Shown here: positions 8,847-18,077 of the stretch, one piece after another
Layout of the letters: each line of letters begins with the position of its first letter
How positions within the stretch are numbered: the stretch's first letter is position 1
NCBI GenBank assembly: GCA_035440445.1
Contig: DAORMJ010000001.1
Coordinates: 124,001 to 188,000 of the forward strand
Length of the DNA stretch: 64,000 nucleotides
Source: Ga0077548 sp035440445
GTDB lineage: Bacteria; Pseudomonadota; Alphaproteobacteria; Rhizobiales; Xanthobacteraceae
Direction of reading: 5' to 3'
Notes under the pieces: generated by a model
Told to the model about the DNA's origin: nothing
The model's input: the letters and a program-made list of their open reading frames with translations, nothing else
Database searches by the model: none
Position numbers and translations under genes: made by a program

Positions 8847-9773
8847 TTACTTCTTGGACAAATCGATCCCGGCGGCCTTGGCCGCCATCTCGACGTATTT
8901 CTGCGTTTGCTGAAACGCACCTTCCAGCGCCTTGGCGGTTTTGATGTCCGAAATTTCCGCGAACTTCGCAGCAATGGCGTCAGGTGTGCGCTCCTCCGGC
9001 GGGAAATAGACGCCTTGCGTTTCCACGATACGGATCACTGAATAGACACCAGCGCCAGCGCCCATGATGGTGCGGGAAGGGGCGTTCTCGCTCACCATGT
9101 AAAGCACGGCAGGCGTAATCGCTTCCGGCTGCATCAGTTGCAGCACATTCGGCGGCAACAGTTCTTCGGTCATGCGGGTGGCAGCAGTCGGTGAGAGCGT
9201 GTTCACGCGAATGTCGAACTTCTGCCCTTCGTGATGAAGCACGTTCATCAGGCCCACCATCGCGGCTTTCGCGGCACCGTAATTCGACTGCCCGAAATTG
9301 CCGAACAGACCCGACGAGGAGGAAGTGAGCACGATGCGCCCGTAGTTCTGTTCGCGCATGGTTTCCCACGCAGCCTTGCAGCAGTTCACCGAGCCCATGA
9401 GATGCACTTCGAGTACGAGCCGGAAGTCTTCGATCTCCATTTTTGCGAAGGTCTTGTCACGCAGGATGCCGGCATTGTTCACGAGGACATCGACGCGGCC
9501 CCATTTTTTCTTCGCCTCTTCGATCATGGCCTCGACTTCGTTGTATTTGGCGACATTGGCGCCGTTCGCCATGGCGTCGCCGCCCTTCGCCTTGATCTCC
9601 TGCACTACGGCTTCGGCGGCAGAGAGCGAGCCGCCCGAGCCGTCGCGTGCGCCGCCGAGATCGTTCACCACGACCTTCGCGCCGAGTGCGGCGAGCGCAA
9701 GCGCATGAGATTTGCCGATGCCGTTGCCAGCACCGGTGACGATGGCGACGCGATTGTCGAAGCGAATGGTCAT
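8847..9773 (-). CDS. SDR family 3-hydroxyacyl-CoA dehydrogenase-like protein
   Basis: A 308-residue short-chain dehydrogenase. The cofactor motif TGAGNGIG lies near residues 13-20, NNAG follows mid-domain, and the catalytic Ser and Tyr-x-x-x-Lys are in LTSSSSG and SNYGAAKAA. The sequence VVVNDLGGARDGSGGS is typical of the dehydrogenase unit of peroxisomal multifunctional enzyme type 2, so it probably oxidises 3-hydroxyacyl-CoA. The start at 9773 has GAGGG about six bases upstream. It lies 25 bases after the second acyl-CoA dehydrogenase, in the same operon. Confidence 0.88.
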   Translation of the reverse strand: MTIRFDNRVAIVTGAGNGIGKSHALALAALGAKVVVNDLGGARDGSGGSLSAAEAVVQEIKAKGGDAMANGANVAKYNEVEAMIEEAKKKWGRVDVLVNNAGILRDKTFAKMEIEDFRLVLEVHLMGSVNCCKAAWETMREQNYGRIVLTSSSSGLFGNFGQSNYGAAKAAMVGLMNVLHHEGQKFDIRVNTLSPTAATRMTEELLPPNVLQLMQPEAITPAVLYMVSENAPSRTIMGAGAGVYSVIRIVETQGVYFPPEERTPDAIAAKFAEISDIKTAKALEGAFQQTQKYVEMAAKAAGIDLSKK

Positions 9774-9798
9774 TTTAAACCCTCGATGCTTTTGAACT

Positions 9799-10935
9799 TC
9801 AGAACTTCTGGCTGCGTGCGAAGCGGTCGGCATGGAAATTGGCGTCGCCGAGAAACTCCTGCGTCACCCGCGATCGCTTCATGAAGAGGCCGATGTCGAC
9901 TTCGTCGGTCATGCCCATGCCACCGAACATCTGCACGGCTTCGGACACGGCAAGTTTCACGACTTCCGCGGCCTTGAATTTCGCGGCGCTGACGGACGAG
10001 CCTGCCGTGTCCGGATTCTTGTCGAGCGCGACGCATGCCGAAAGCACCAGCGAGCGCAAGAGTTCCAGTTCACCGAACAGGTGTGCCGCGCGATGCTGCA
10101 ACGCCTGAAACTCGCCGATGAATTTTCCGAACTGCTTGCGTTCCTTCAAATAGCTGACGGTCCGGTCGAAACTCTCGCTGGCAACGCCAAGCATTTCGGC
10201 CGAAAGTCCCGTCCGTCCGGCGTTCAGCGCGTTTTCGAGGAGCCCATAGCCTTTGCCGATCTCGCCGAGCGCGTCCGCGCCTGCGGCATGGACGTTGTCG
10301 AATTTGATCCGCGCGCTGTTGCGGCTGTCGACGCCGATTACCCGCTCGATGGAAATGCCCGGCGACTTCGCATCGATGAGAAAGAGCGAAATACCGCTTT
10401 GGTTGCCCGGCTCGCCATCCGTTCGGGCGGCCACAATGATCTGGTCGGCGATGTGCCCATCGACGACAAACGTCTTGTCGCCGTTCAGGCGAAATGCATT
10501 GCCAGCCATCTCCGCTTTGAGCGCGGTCGCCTCCGGATTGTGCTTGCGGCCTTCGTCGATGGCGAGCGCGACAATGGTTTTGGCGTCCGAGATCGCGGGC
10601 AGCCACTTTTTCTTTTGCTCGTCCGATCCGCCGCGGCGGATCGCGGTCGCGGCCATCACGGCGGTGGAGAGGAAAGGCGAGGCGGTAAGCGTCCGGCCCA
10701 TTTCCTCGCAGACGAGCGCCATGCCGACATGACCGAAGTCGGAGCCGCCGTGATCCTCGTCGACGAGGATGCCGGTCCAGCCCATATCCTTCATGCCGCT
10801 CCAGAGTTCGCGGCTGAAACCGTCTTCACTGCGGCTGTCGCGCAGGCGCCGCAATTCGGAAACCGGCGATTTGTCGGCCAGAAATTCCCGCGCGGAGTCG
10901 CGCAGCATGATCCGGTCTTCGTCGAGCGCGATCAT
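9799..10935 (-). CDS. acyl-CoA dehydrogenase, second subunit-like
   Basis: A 378-residue flavoprotein with the acyl-CoA dehydrogenase fold: N-terminal helical domain, middle beta domain, and a C-terminal helical domain ending in QMFGGMGMTDEVDIGLFMKRSR. I do not find the late catalytic glutamate in its usual Tyr-Glu-Gly context. Its gene starts one base after the stop of a second acyl-CoA dehydrogenase. Adjacent, unequal pairs of this kind form alpha2beta2 enzymes for bulky acyl-CoAs in known steroid-degrading bacteria, and a heterotetramer is the likely arrangement here (inference). Confidence 0.88.
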   Translation of the reverse strand: MIALDEDRIMLRDSAREFLADKSPVSELRRLRDSRSEDGFSRELWSGMKDMGWTGILVDEDHGGSDFGHVGMALVCEEMGRTLTASPFLSTAVMAATAIRRGGSDEQKKKWLPAISDAKTIVALAIDEGRKHNPEATALKAEMAGNAFRLNGDKTFVVDGHIADQIIVAARTDGEPGNQSGISLFLIDAKSPGISIERVIGVDSRNSARIKFDNVHAAGADALGEIGKGYGLLENALNAGRTGLSAEMLGVASESFDRTVSYLKERKQFGKFIGEFQALQHRAAHLFGELELLRSLVLSACVALDKNPDTAGSSVSAAKFKAAEVVKLAVSEAVQMFGGMGMTDEVDIGLFMKRSRVTQEFLGDANFHADRFARSQKF

Positions 10936-10936
10936 T

Positions 10937-12118
10937 TCAGGCCCCCGGCAGCTTCAGGATTTGTTTGGCGACGATGCCGAGCATGACTTCGGAGGTGCCG
11001 CCTTCGATGGAGTTCGCCTTGGTGCGCAGCCATTCGCGCGGCAGCACGCCTTCTTCCGAGCGTTCGCTTTCCCATTCGAGGCCGTCAGAACCGGCGATCG
11101 TCATGAAGGTTTCGTAGCGGCGCTTGTTCAGTTCGGTGCCGGCATATTTCAGGATCGCGGACTTCGCGCCGACACCCTGACCGGCCTTGGCTTCGGCCTT
11201 GTAGCGCTCGATGGTGGCGAGGAGCGCACGCCCGTCGATCTCCGCGCTGATGATCTCTCGCCGCAAAAGCGGCTCGGCGAGGCGGCCGTGCTCGTCGCGG
11301 CCATATGCTTTCACGGCTTCGCCCGGCAGCGAACGCATGGCCGCAAGCGAAAGCCCGGAGCCGATCGATGCGCGCTCGTGCGTCAGCAAATATTTGGCGA
11401 TGGTCCAGCCGTCGTTAAGCGTGCCGACAAGATTTTCCTTCGGGACTGTCACGTTGTCGAAGAAGGTCTCGCAGAACGGTGATTTGCCGGAGATGAGCAG
11501 GATCGGCTTGGTCGTGACGCCCGGCGTTTTCATGTCGAACAAAACGAACGAGATGCCCTTATGCTTCGCCGCGGCGGGGTCGGTCCGCACGAGGCAGAAA
11601 ATCCAGTCGGCTTTGTCGGCGTAGGACGTCCAGATCTTCTGTCCGTTGACGAGAAAGTGGTCGCCTTTATCCTCGGCCCTGGTTTGCAACGAGGCGAGGT
11701 CGGAGCCCGCGCCCGGTTCGGAATATCCCTGACACCAGCGGATTTCGCCGCGCGCGATCTTGGGCAGGTGTTCTTTCTTCTGTGCTTCGTTGCCGAATTG
11801 CAGGAGAGCAGGTCCCAGCATCCAGATACCGAAACTTTCCAGCGGCGAGCGCGCGTTGATGGCGCGCATTTCTTCGCGAAGAATTTTTTCTTCCTCGCGC
11901 GAAAGTCCGCCGCCGCCATATTCTTTCGGCCACATCGGGACAGTCCAGCCGCGCGCGGCCATGCGCTCGAGCCAGATTTTTTGGTCTTCCGACTGGAATT
12001 TCCAGTTGCGCCCGCCCCAGCAAATGTCCGGCTCACCGCGCGAGGGCTTGCGCATTTCCGGCGGGCAGTTTTGCGCGAGCCATTCGCGCGTTTCGCGGCG
12101 AAACGTTTCGAGCGGCAT
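10937..12118 (-). CDS. acyl-CoA dehydrogenase, first subunit-like
   Basis: A 393-residue acyl-CoA dehydrogenase, first gene of the operon. CQGYSEPGAGSDLASL is the conserved flavin-region signature, and the C-terminus contains SIEGGTSEVMLGIVAKQIL, close to the usual EGT/S motif. I chose the ATG at 12118, which has GGGAGG seven bases upstream, over a start 30 bases further out. The following gene encodes a smaller paralogue, and the pair probably forms one enzyme for the first dehydrogenation of a branched, cyclic or otherwise bulky acyl-CoA. Confidence 0.9.
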   Translation of the reverse strand: MPLETFRRETREWLAQNCPPEMRKPSRGEPDICWGGRNWKFQSEDQKIWLERMAARGWTVPMWPKEYGGGGLSREEEKILREEMRAINARSPLESFGIWMLGPALLQFGNEAQKKEHLPKIARGEIRWCQGYSEPGAGSDLASLQTRAEDKGDHFLVNGQKIWTSYADKADWIFCLVRTDPAAAKHKGISFVLFDMKTPGVTTKPILLISGKSPFCETFFDNVTVPKENLVGTLNDGWTIAKYLLTHERASIGSGLSLAAMRSLPGEAVKAYGRDEHGRLAEPLLRREIISAEIDGRALLATIERYKAEAKAGQGVGAKSAILKYAGTELNKRRYETFMTIAGSDGLEWESERSEEGVLPREWLRTKANSIEGGTSEVMLGIVAKQILKLPGA

Positions 12119-12428
12119 GGATATCCTCCCGGTGCCTGGCGTCGGCATCGCATTTTTTTTTTTGGCGAGATTTTCTTAGCCTGCGGCTGTGTTGCCGGGA
12201 AGCCCGACGCGCGTGAAAACCGGACGCGTTTCGCACGGCGGAAGAGGTTTCCGTCGCGTTTTCAACTTAAAGAAAAATGCGGACTGAAAGCGCCGAAGCA
12301 ATACCGGGAAACGACGGCCGGAAAATCCGGCAAAGCCGGCCAAACATGCGTGAGCGGCTTCGACGCGCTACGTCGTGAGAATGCAGAAGAAGAAAAGCTC
12401 GCCTCCGAAGAGGCGAGCTGGAAGCGGC
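12119..12428. other. intergenic region with A/T tract and minus-strand terminator
   Basis: No gene is seen here. Next to the acyl-CoA dehydrogenase operon it holds an unbroken run of 11 T (12153-12163), which reads as A11 about 35 bases upstream of that start codon. The other end carries the terminator of the small secreted-protein gene. The middle is rich in short GC hairpins without a clear role. Both flanking genes are on the minus strand, so the operon promoter should lie here, but I cannot name a convincing -35/-10 pair. Confidence 0.5.
12388..12419 (-). terminator. intrinsic terminator of the small secreted protein gene
   Basis: A perfect 10-base stem (12396-12405 with 12410-12419) has a four-base loop. 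On the minus strand it reads AGCTCGCCTC-ttcg-GAGGCGAGCT followed by TTTCTTCTTC. It lies nine bases past the stop codon at 12429, a classic rho-independent terminator. Confidence 0.88.
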
Positions 12429-12653
12429 TTAGTAGCGGCAGCCGGTAATGTAGCAGGTGTAGCCGCGCGGGGTGCGGACCGCGCATTCAGCGAGCGCGCG
12501 GCGGCGGGCATAGTTCAGGTTTCCCGAACCCCAGCCGGTCGCGTAGGCGCTGCGTGCTTCGCAGTAGGCCGCATGCGCGGCATCCGGCGTAACGAACGAA
12601 GAAGCAGCAAAGCCGGCGACGGCGATCGCTGCGATAGCAAAATAACGGGTCAT
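12429..12653 (-). CDS. small secreted hypothetical protein
   Basis: A 74-residue protein. Residues 1-28 form a clear signal peptide (MTRYFAIAAIAVAGFAASSF, ending at AHA|A), leaving a mature peptide of about 46 residues with four cysteines, which may form two disulfides in the periplasm. The pattern GNLNYARRRALAECA, with an Ala-rich helix before Cys, recalls DUF4189-type extracytoplasmic domains, but the match is weak. GGAGAGGA lies just before the ATG, and an intrinsic terminator follows, so it is probably monocistronic. Function unknown. Confidence 0.75.
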   Translation of the reverse strand: MTRYFAIAAIAVAGFAASSFVTPDAAHAAYCEARSAYATGWGSGNLNYARRRALAECAVRTPRGYTCYITGCRY

Positions 12654-12872
12654 TTTCTGTCCTCTCCCAGCTCTGGAATACGGACGGACTATAGCGCGAT
12701 TTTACCGGTAGGTGAGTAACAACATCTCGCGATGCGATAACGAATATTTGTCCTCTGATGATTAACGCGCCACGGAGCCGCCGCGATAAATCCGGTAGCA
12801 TGCTGCGATAGGGCGACTCCGCACAGATTTCGGGCGCGAGGCCGCCGGAAATGACGTTGGGGAGTTCTGAAA

Positions 12873-15800
12873 ATGCGAAAATCGTTCCTAGGCCTCGCGG
12901 TTCTGGCTTTACTGGTCGGTACCTTCGGGGTTCGCGCACAGGAGAAAACCTATGCACGGGGCGATCTGAACGCAGGAGCGCAGCGGCTCGAGAGCCAGCT
13001 GCAGCGGGAGCTCGCGAGCCGCCCTCGCTCCCCGGCCGAGCTCAGGAAAGAGGCCGACAGTGCCCTGACCGGAAAAGACGCCCGCGTCCATGCCCAGCGC
13101 CTCGGCGAGCTTGCGCTTCATACCGAGAAGGATGCGGCGCTATGGCTGCGCTACGCCCGCGCGCTCGGAGAGATCAGCCCCTCGAACGCAGCGGAGCGCA
13201 ATATCATTCGCGACCGCACGGCAGCGGCGGCCTACATCGCCTATCGCAGGACTGCCGATCGCAGGGTCGAGGGCGAGGCGCTCGAGATCATCGGCCGCGT
13301 CTATGCGAACCGCGAGCTCTGGCGGCCCGCGCTGGACACACTCAAGCTCGCGCTCGAACGCCGCGACAGCCCCGAACTGAAATCCTTTTACGAAAACCTG
13401 CGCGATACCCATGGCTTCCGGGTGCTCGATTACTCGGTCGATGCCGACGTGGCGGCACCGCGCGCCTGCATTCAGTTTTCCGATCCGCTCGCCCAGAAAG
13501 TCGATTTTGCGCCGTTCATTTCCGTGCAGGGCATCGAGAAACCGTCCGTCACCAGCAACGAGCAGCAGATCTGCATCGAGGGGCTGAAGCACGGCGAAAC
13601 CTATGCCGTCACCGCGCGCCGCGGCATTCCGTCGAAGAATGGCGAAGTGTTGAGCAACGCTTCCGAACTGCAGATCTATGTGCGCGACCGCAAGGCGGAC
13701 GTGCGTTTCACCGGCCGCGCCTATGTACTGCCGCGTACCGGCCAGAAGGGCATTCCGCTCATCTCGGTCAATACCAAGCGTCTCAACATTCAGGTGGTGC
13801 GGATCGGCGAGCGTTCGCTGATTCCCTCCGCGCTTGACGGCCAGTTCCGGCAGGCGCTGTCGCGCTACGAGATTGAGCGCCTTGTCGAAAACCAGGGCGC
13901 GCTTGCGTTCAAAGGCGAACTGGAAGTCGCCTCCGATCTCAATAAAGAAATCACCACTGCATTCCCGATCGACGAAGCGGTCAAGGATTTGCGCGCCGGC
14001 GTCTATGTGATGACTGCCGCTCCCGCGGACGCGACAGGCAGGCCGGAATACTCCAACCTTGCGACGCAATGGTTCGTGGTTTCCGACCTCGGCCTGACGG
14101 CAATCACGGCCCAAGACGGTCTGCACGTCTTCGTGCGCGATCTCGGTACTGCAAAGCCGGTCGCTGATGCGGAGTTGAAGCTGCTTGCGAAGAACAACGA
14201 GGTGCTCGGCACCATCAAGACCGACGCGCAGGGCTTTGCGAAATTCGACGCCGGCCTCGTGCGCGGCACCGGCGGTCTTGCGCCGGCCGTGCTTATCGCC
14301 GAGCGCAAGGGCGCGGATTATGCGTTCCTGTCGCTCACCGAAAGCCCGTTCGATCTTGCTGATCGCGGCGTGGCGGGCCGTGTCACGCCCGGCCCGCTCG
14401 ATGCTTATGTGTTCACCGAGCGCGGCGTGTATCGCTCCGGCGAAACCGTTCATGTAACCGCGCTTCTGCGTGACGCGAAAGCGAAGGCCGTCAGCCTGCC
14501 GCTTACCTTTATTCTGTCGCGCCCCGATGGTGCGGAAGATCGCCGCATCGTTATCAACAGCGACGAGGCGGGCGGCCGCAGCTTCTCCATGCCGCTGCTT
14601 GCGGGTGCCACCACCGGCACCTGGCGGCTGCGCGCCTATGCCGATGTGAAGGCCGCACCCGTCGGCGAGATAGCCTTCCTTGTCGAAGACTATGTGCCCG
14701 ATCGCATCGAGTTTGATCTGAAGGCTGCGCGCCCGGACATCAGTGCGAGCCAGCCCGCGCAGATTGCGGTCGATGGCCGCTATCTCTTCGGGCCGCCTGC
14801 CGCGTCGCTCGATCTCGAAGGCGAAGTGGAGATTCGCGCGTCGCAGCAGCGCCGCGGCTTTGATGGCTTCAGCTTCGGCTTGACCGAGGAGCCGTTCACG
14901 CCGATCCGCCGTCCGCTCGCGGACTTACCCAAGACCGATGCGAAGGGACACGCCGATCTTTCCATCGCGTTGCCCGATCTCCCGCGCACGTCGCGGGCTC
15001 TGGAAGCGCAGATCACGATCCGCATGCAGGAAGCCGGCGGCCGCGCGATCGAGCGGCGGATCGTCGTTCCGGTCGCGGCGACGGAGCCCGCAATCGGAAT
15101 CCGTCCGCAGTTCAAGGGGCGCGTCGGCGAGGGCGACAAAGCGCTGTTCGATGTCGTGCTCGTCGATCCTGCCGGAAAGCTGGCAGCGAAGCAGAATCTG
15201 AAATGGGCGATCTATCGCGTCGAGACGCGCTACCAGTGGTATCGCGTTTCCGGCTCTTGGGATTACGAGCCCGTGCGCCAGACCCGCAAGATCGCGGAAG
15301 GCACGTTGAACGCGTCTTCCGAAAAGCCGGTCACGATTTCCGCCGATGCCCCTTACGGACGCTATCGCCTGGAAATCACCTCGCCTGAGGCGACCGGCCC
15401 TGCTGCAAGCTACGCCTTCGATGCCGGCTTCTACGGTGAAGCCTCTGCCGACACTCCCGACCGCCTCGAAGTCTCGCTCGACAAGACCGAATACAACGAC
15501 GGCGACACGCTGACGGTATCGATTGCGCCCCGCATCGATGGTGCCGCGACTGTGATGGTGGTCGGCGACAAGGTTCATGCCGTGCAACAGACGCAGATCG
15601 GCGCCGCCGGTGGCCGTGTTACCTTCCGCGTCGGCGCGGATTGGGGACCCGGCGCTTACATCGTCGCGTTCCACCATCGTCCGCTCGACGTACAGAAGAG
15701 CCGCTTGCCGAGCCGCGCCATCGGCGTCGCATGGTTCGGTGTCGCGCGCGCCGCGAAGACGCTCGACGTCAAGCTCGAATTGCCGCAGCAGCTTCGTCCC

Positions 15801-18077
15801 AACACGCGCTGGACCATTCCGGTGACGGTAACGGGACAAGCGGGCGGTAATGCGCGCATCGTCGTTGCCGCGGTGGACGTCGGTATTCTCAACCTGACGA
15901 ACTACAAGTCCCCCGCGCCCGATACTTATTATCTCGGGCAGCGGCGTCTCTCCGGCGAAGTGCGCGATCTCTATGGCGCATTGATCGACGGAATGCAGGG
16001 CGTGCGCGGCCGCATCCGGACTGGCGGCGACGCTAACGCGCTGGAAATGGCAGGCAATCCGCCGTCGCAAGCGCCGCTCGTGCTCTATTCCGGCATGGTC
16101 GCCGTCGATAAGGACGGGAAGGCGAATGTGAGCTTCGACGTTCCTGCCTTCGACGGCAGCGTGCGTGTCATGGCGGTCGCGTGGACCGAAGACAAAGTGG
16201 GCCACGCGGCTTCCGAAGTCATCATCCGTGACCAGGTCGTAGTGCAGGCGACCCTGCCGCGCTTCCTCGCCTCGAGCGATCGTTCGACGCTCCGTCTGGA
16301 AGTGACGAATGTGGAAGGCCCTGCCGGCGAATATCAGGTCGATCTCGTGACCGAAGGTGCGGCGGAAGTTTCCGCGAATAGCCGCAAGCTCAGTCTGGCT
16401 GCTGGTGCGCGCACTGGCTTTACGCTCGATCTGATCGGGAAGGGCGTTGGTCCGGGTTCGCTTGCGGTCCGCATCTCCGGTCCGAACGGTTTCTCGATCG
16501 AGCGCAAATACGCGCTCCTGACGCGGCCCGCTTATCCCGTGATCGAGCGGCGCACCGTGCGCGAGCTTGCGCGCGGCGAAAGCATCGTGATCGACGCGAA
16601 CCTGCTTGCGGACGTCGTGCCGGGCACGGGTTCTGTCTCGCTGACCGTCTCGCCGCAGAACGCAATCGACGTGCCATCGCTTCTGCTCGCGCTCGACCGT
16701 TATCCTTATGGTTGCTCGGAACAGATCACGAGCCGCGCGCTGCCGCTGCTCTACGTCAACGATCTCGCCAGCGAGAGCCAGCTTGCGCTCGACAAGAGCA
16801 TCGATGAGCGCATCAAGGAATCGATCGCGCGTGTCCTCGCACGGCAGAATTCCGAAGGGGCCTTCGGCCTCTGGAGTGCTTCCAGTGCCGCCGACACCTG
16901 GCTGCACGCATACGTCACCGACTTCCTGACCCGCGCGCGGGAGAAGGGCTTTGTCGTACCGGAGAACCAGTTCCGGCTTGCGCTGAACCGTCTCCGCAAC
17001 GCCGTGCAGCTTGGCAATAACCGTGGCGGCGACCAGAACACCGAAGCGATCGCCTATGCGCTCTACGTGCTCGCACGTAACGGCGTGGCGCCGGTCGGCG
17101 ACCTTCGCTACCTGGCCGATGCCAAGATCGAAGACCTCACGACCCCGCTTTCGCGCGGTCAGGTTGCGGCGGCCTTGTCGCTGATGGGCGACAAGCTCCG
17201 TGCCGAGAAGGTCTTCAATGCAGCACTCTCTGCACTGCCTGCGGATTCGCTCTCTCCGGTTGCCGGCCGCGATGATTACGGCTCGCCGCTTCGCGATGCC
17301 GCCGGCATCGTCGCGCTTGCGACCGAAGCGGGCGCGGAGAAGACCGCTCGTCTCGCACTCGCGAGGCTGGAGGTCGCGCGCGGAGTGACACCGCATACCA
17401 GCACGCAGGAGAATGCCTGGATGGTGCTTGCCGCGCGTGCTTTCGTGAAGGATGCACAGCAACTCGCGCTCACCATCGACGGTGTTTCGCATAAAGGCAG
17501 TTACTTCCGCACGATCCGCTCCGCCGATCTGCAGGGTAAGACCATCCGTATCGCGAACAATGGTGATCGCCCCGTGCAGGTGGTGATCGGCATTCGCGGT
17601 GCGCCCAATGCTGCCGAGCCGCCTGCCGAGAAAGGCTTCCGCATCGCGCGGACCTATCGTGCGCTCGACGGCACTCCGATCGATCCGTCGAAGGTGACGC
17701 AGAACCAGCGCATGGTCGTCGTGCTGCGCGTCAACCAGACCGACCAGGTGGCAGGACGCTTGTTGCTCGTCGATCATCTTCCGGCGGGTTTCGAGATTGA
17801 CAATCCGCGGATCGTCGCCGGTGGCGAGACCGGAAATCTCAAATGGATCGGCGAGACGACGGCGACCGCGCACACCGAATTCCGCGATGATCGTTTCGTC
17901 GCGGCATTCGACCGGCGCGAGAACGAGAAGGGCATCATCACGGTGGCCTATATCGTTCGCGCGGTGTCGCCCGGAAAATATGCGCATCCCCCGGCGATCA
18001 TCGAAGACATGTATCGTCCGGACCGCTTTGCGCGGACCGAGGCGGGCGCAGTCGAAGTGCAGCCCGCCACGCGATGA
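12873..18077 (+). CDS. bacterial alpha-2-macroglobulin family protein
   Basis: A 1734-residue periplasmic protease trap with repeated macroglobulin domains, a bait region and a C-terminal alpha/alpha thioester domain. The thioester motif Cys-Ser-Glu-Gln is intact at residues 1281-1284, in PYGCSEQITS. The N-terminus is a signal peptide that appears to be cut near VRAQ. I see no lipobox cysteine, unlike Escherichia coli YfhM, so the protein may be soluble in the periplasm. The stop overlaps the pbpC start by four bases. The usual model is that A2M traps invading proteases while PbpC repairs peptidoglycan. Confidence 0.93.
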   Translation: MRKSFLGLAVLALLVGTFGVRAQEKTYARGDLNAGAQRLESQLQRELASRPRSPAELRKEADSALTGKDARVHAQRLGELALHTEKDAALWLRYARALGEISPSNAAERNIIRDRTAAAAYIAYRRTADRRVEGEALEIIGRVYANRELWRPALDTLKLALERRDSPELKSFYENLRDTHGFRVLDYSVDADVAAPRACIQFSDPLAQKVDFAPFISVQGIEKPSVTSNEQQICIEGLKHGETYAVTARRGIPSKNGEVLSNASELQIYVRDRKADVRFTGRAYVLPRTGQKGIPLISVNTKRLNIQVVRIGERSLIPSALDGQFRQALSRYEIERLVENQGALAFKGELEVASDLNKEITTAFPIDEAVKDLRAGVYVMTAAPADATGRPEYSNLATQWFVVSDLGLTAITAQDGLHVFVRDLGTAKPVADAELKLLAKNNEVLGTIKTDAQGFAKFDAGLVRGTGGLAPAVLIAERKGADYAFLSLTESPFDLADRGVAGRVTPGPLDAYVFTERGVYRSGETVHVTALLRDAKAKAVSLPLTFILSRPDGAEDRRIVINSDEAGGRSFSMPLLAGATTGTWRLRAYADVKAAPVGEIAFLVEDYVPDRIEFDLKAARPDISASQPAQIAVDGRYLFGPPAASLDLEGEVEIRASQQRRGFDGFSFGLTEEPFTPIRRPLADLPKTDAKGHADLSIALPDLPRTSRALEAQITIRMQEAGGRAIERRIVVPVAATEPAIGIRPQFKGRVGEGDKALFDVVLVDPAGKLAAKQNLKWAIYRVETRYQWYRVSGSWDYEPVRQTRKIAEGTLNASSEKPVTISADAPYGRYRLEITSPEATGPAASYAFDAGFYGEASADTPDRLEVSLDKTEYNDGDTLTVSIAPRIDGAATVMVVGDKVHAVQQTQIGAAGGRVTFRVGADWGPGAYIVAFHHRPLDVQKSRLPSRAIGVAWFGVARAAKTLDVKLELPQQLRPNTRWTIPVTVTGQAGGNARIVVAAVDVGILNLTNYKSPAPDTYYLGQRRLSGEVRDLYGALIDGMQGVRGRIRTGGDANALEMAGNPPSQAPLVLYSGMVAVDKDGKANVSFDVPAFDGSVRVMAVAWTEDKVGHAASEVIIRDQVVVQATLPRFLASSDRSTLRLEVTNVEGPAGEYQVDLVTEGAAEVSANSRKLSLAAGARTGFTLDLIGKGVGPGSLAVRISGPNGFSIERKYALLTRPAYPVIERRTVRELARGESIVIDANLLADVVPGTGSVSLTVSPQNAIDVPSLLLALDRYPYGCSEQITSRALPLLYVNDLASESQLALDKSIDERIKESIARVLARQNSEGAFGLWSASSAADTWLHAYVTDFLTRAREKGFVVPENQFRLALNRLRNAVQLGNNRGGDQNTEAIAYALYVLARNGVAPVGDLRYLADAKIEDLTTPLSRGQVAAALSLMGDKLRAEKVFNAALSALPADSLSPVAGRDDYGSPLRDAAGIVALATEAGAEKTARLALARLEVARGVTPHTSTQENAWMVLAARAFVKDAQQLALTIDGVSHKGSYFRTIRSADLQGKTIRIANNGDRPVQVVIGIRGAPNAAEPPAEKGFRIARTYRALDGTPIDPSKVTQNQRMVVVLRVNQTDQVAGRLLLVDHLPAGFEIDNPRIVAGGETGNLKWIGETTATAHTEFRDDRFVAAFDRRENEKGIITVAYIVRAVSPGKYAHPPAIIEDMYRPDRFARTEAGAVEVQPATR

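Noticed and set aside
14925..17987. A 1020-codon open frame antisense to the alpha-2-macroglobulin gene
   Set aside because: Long antisense frames arise from codon bias in GC-rich genes. The translation is Arg/His-rich and resembles no family, while the sense strand has a clear signal peptide and thioester motif.
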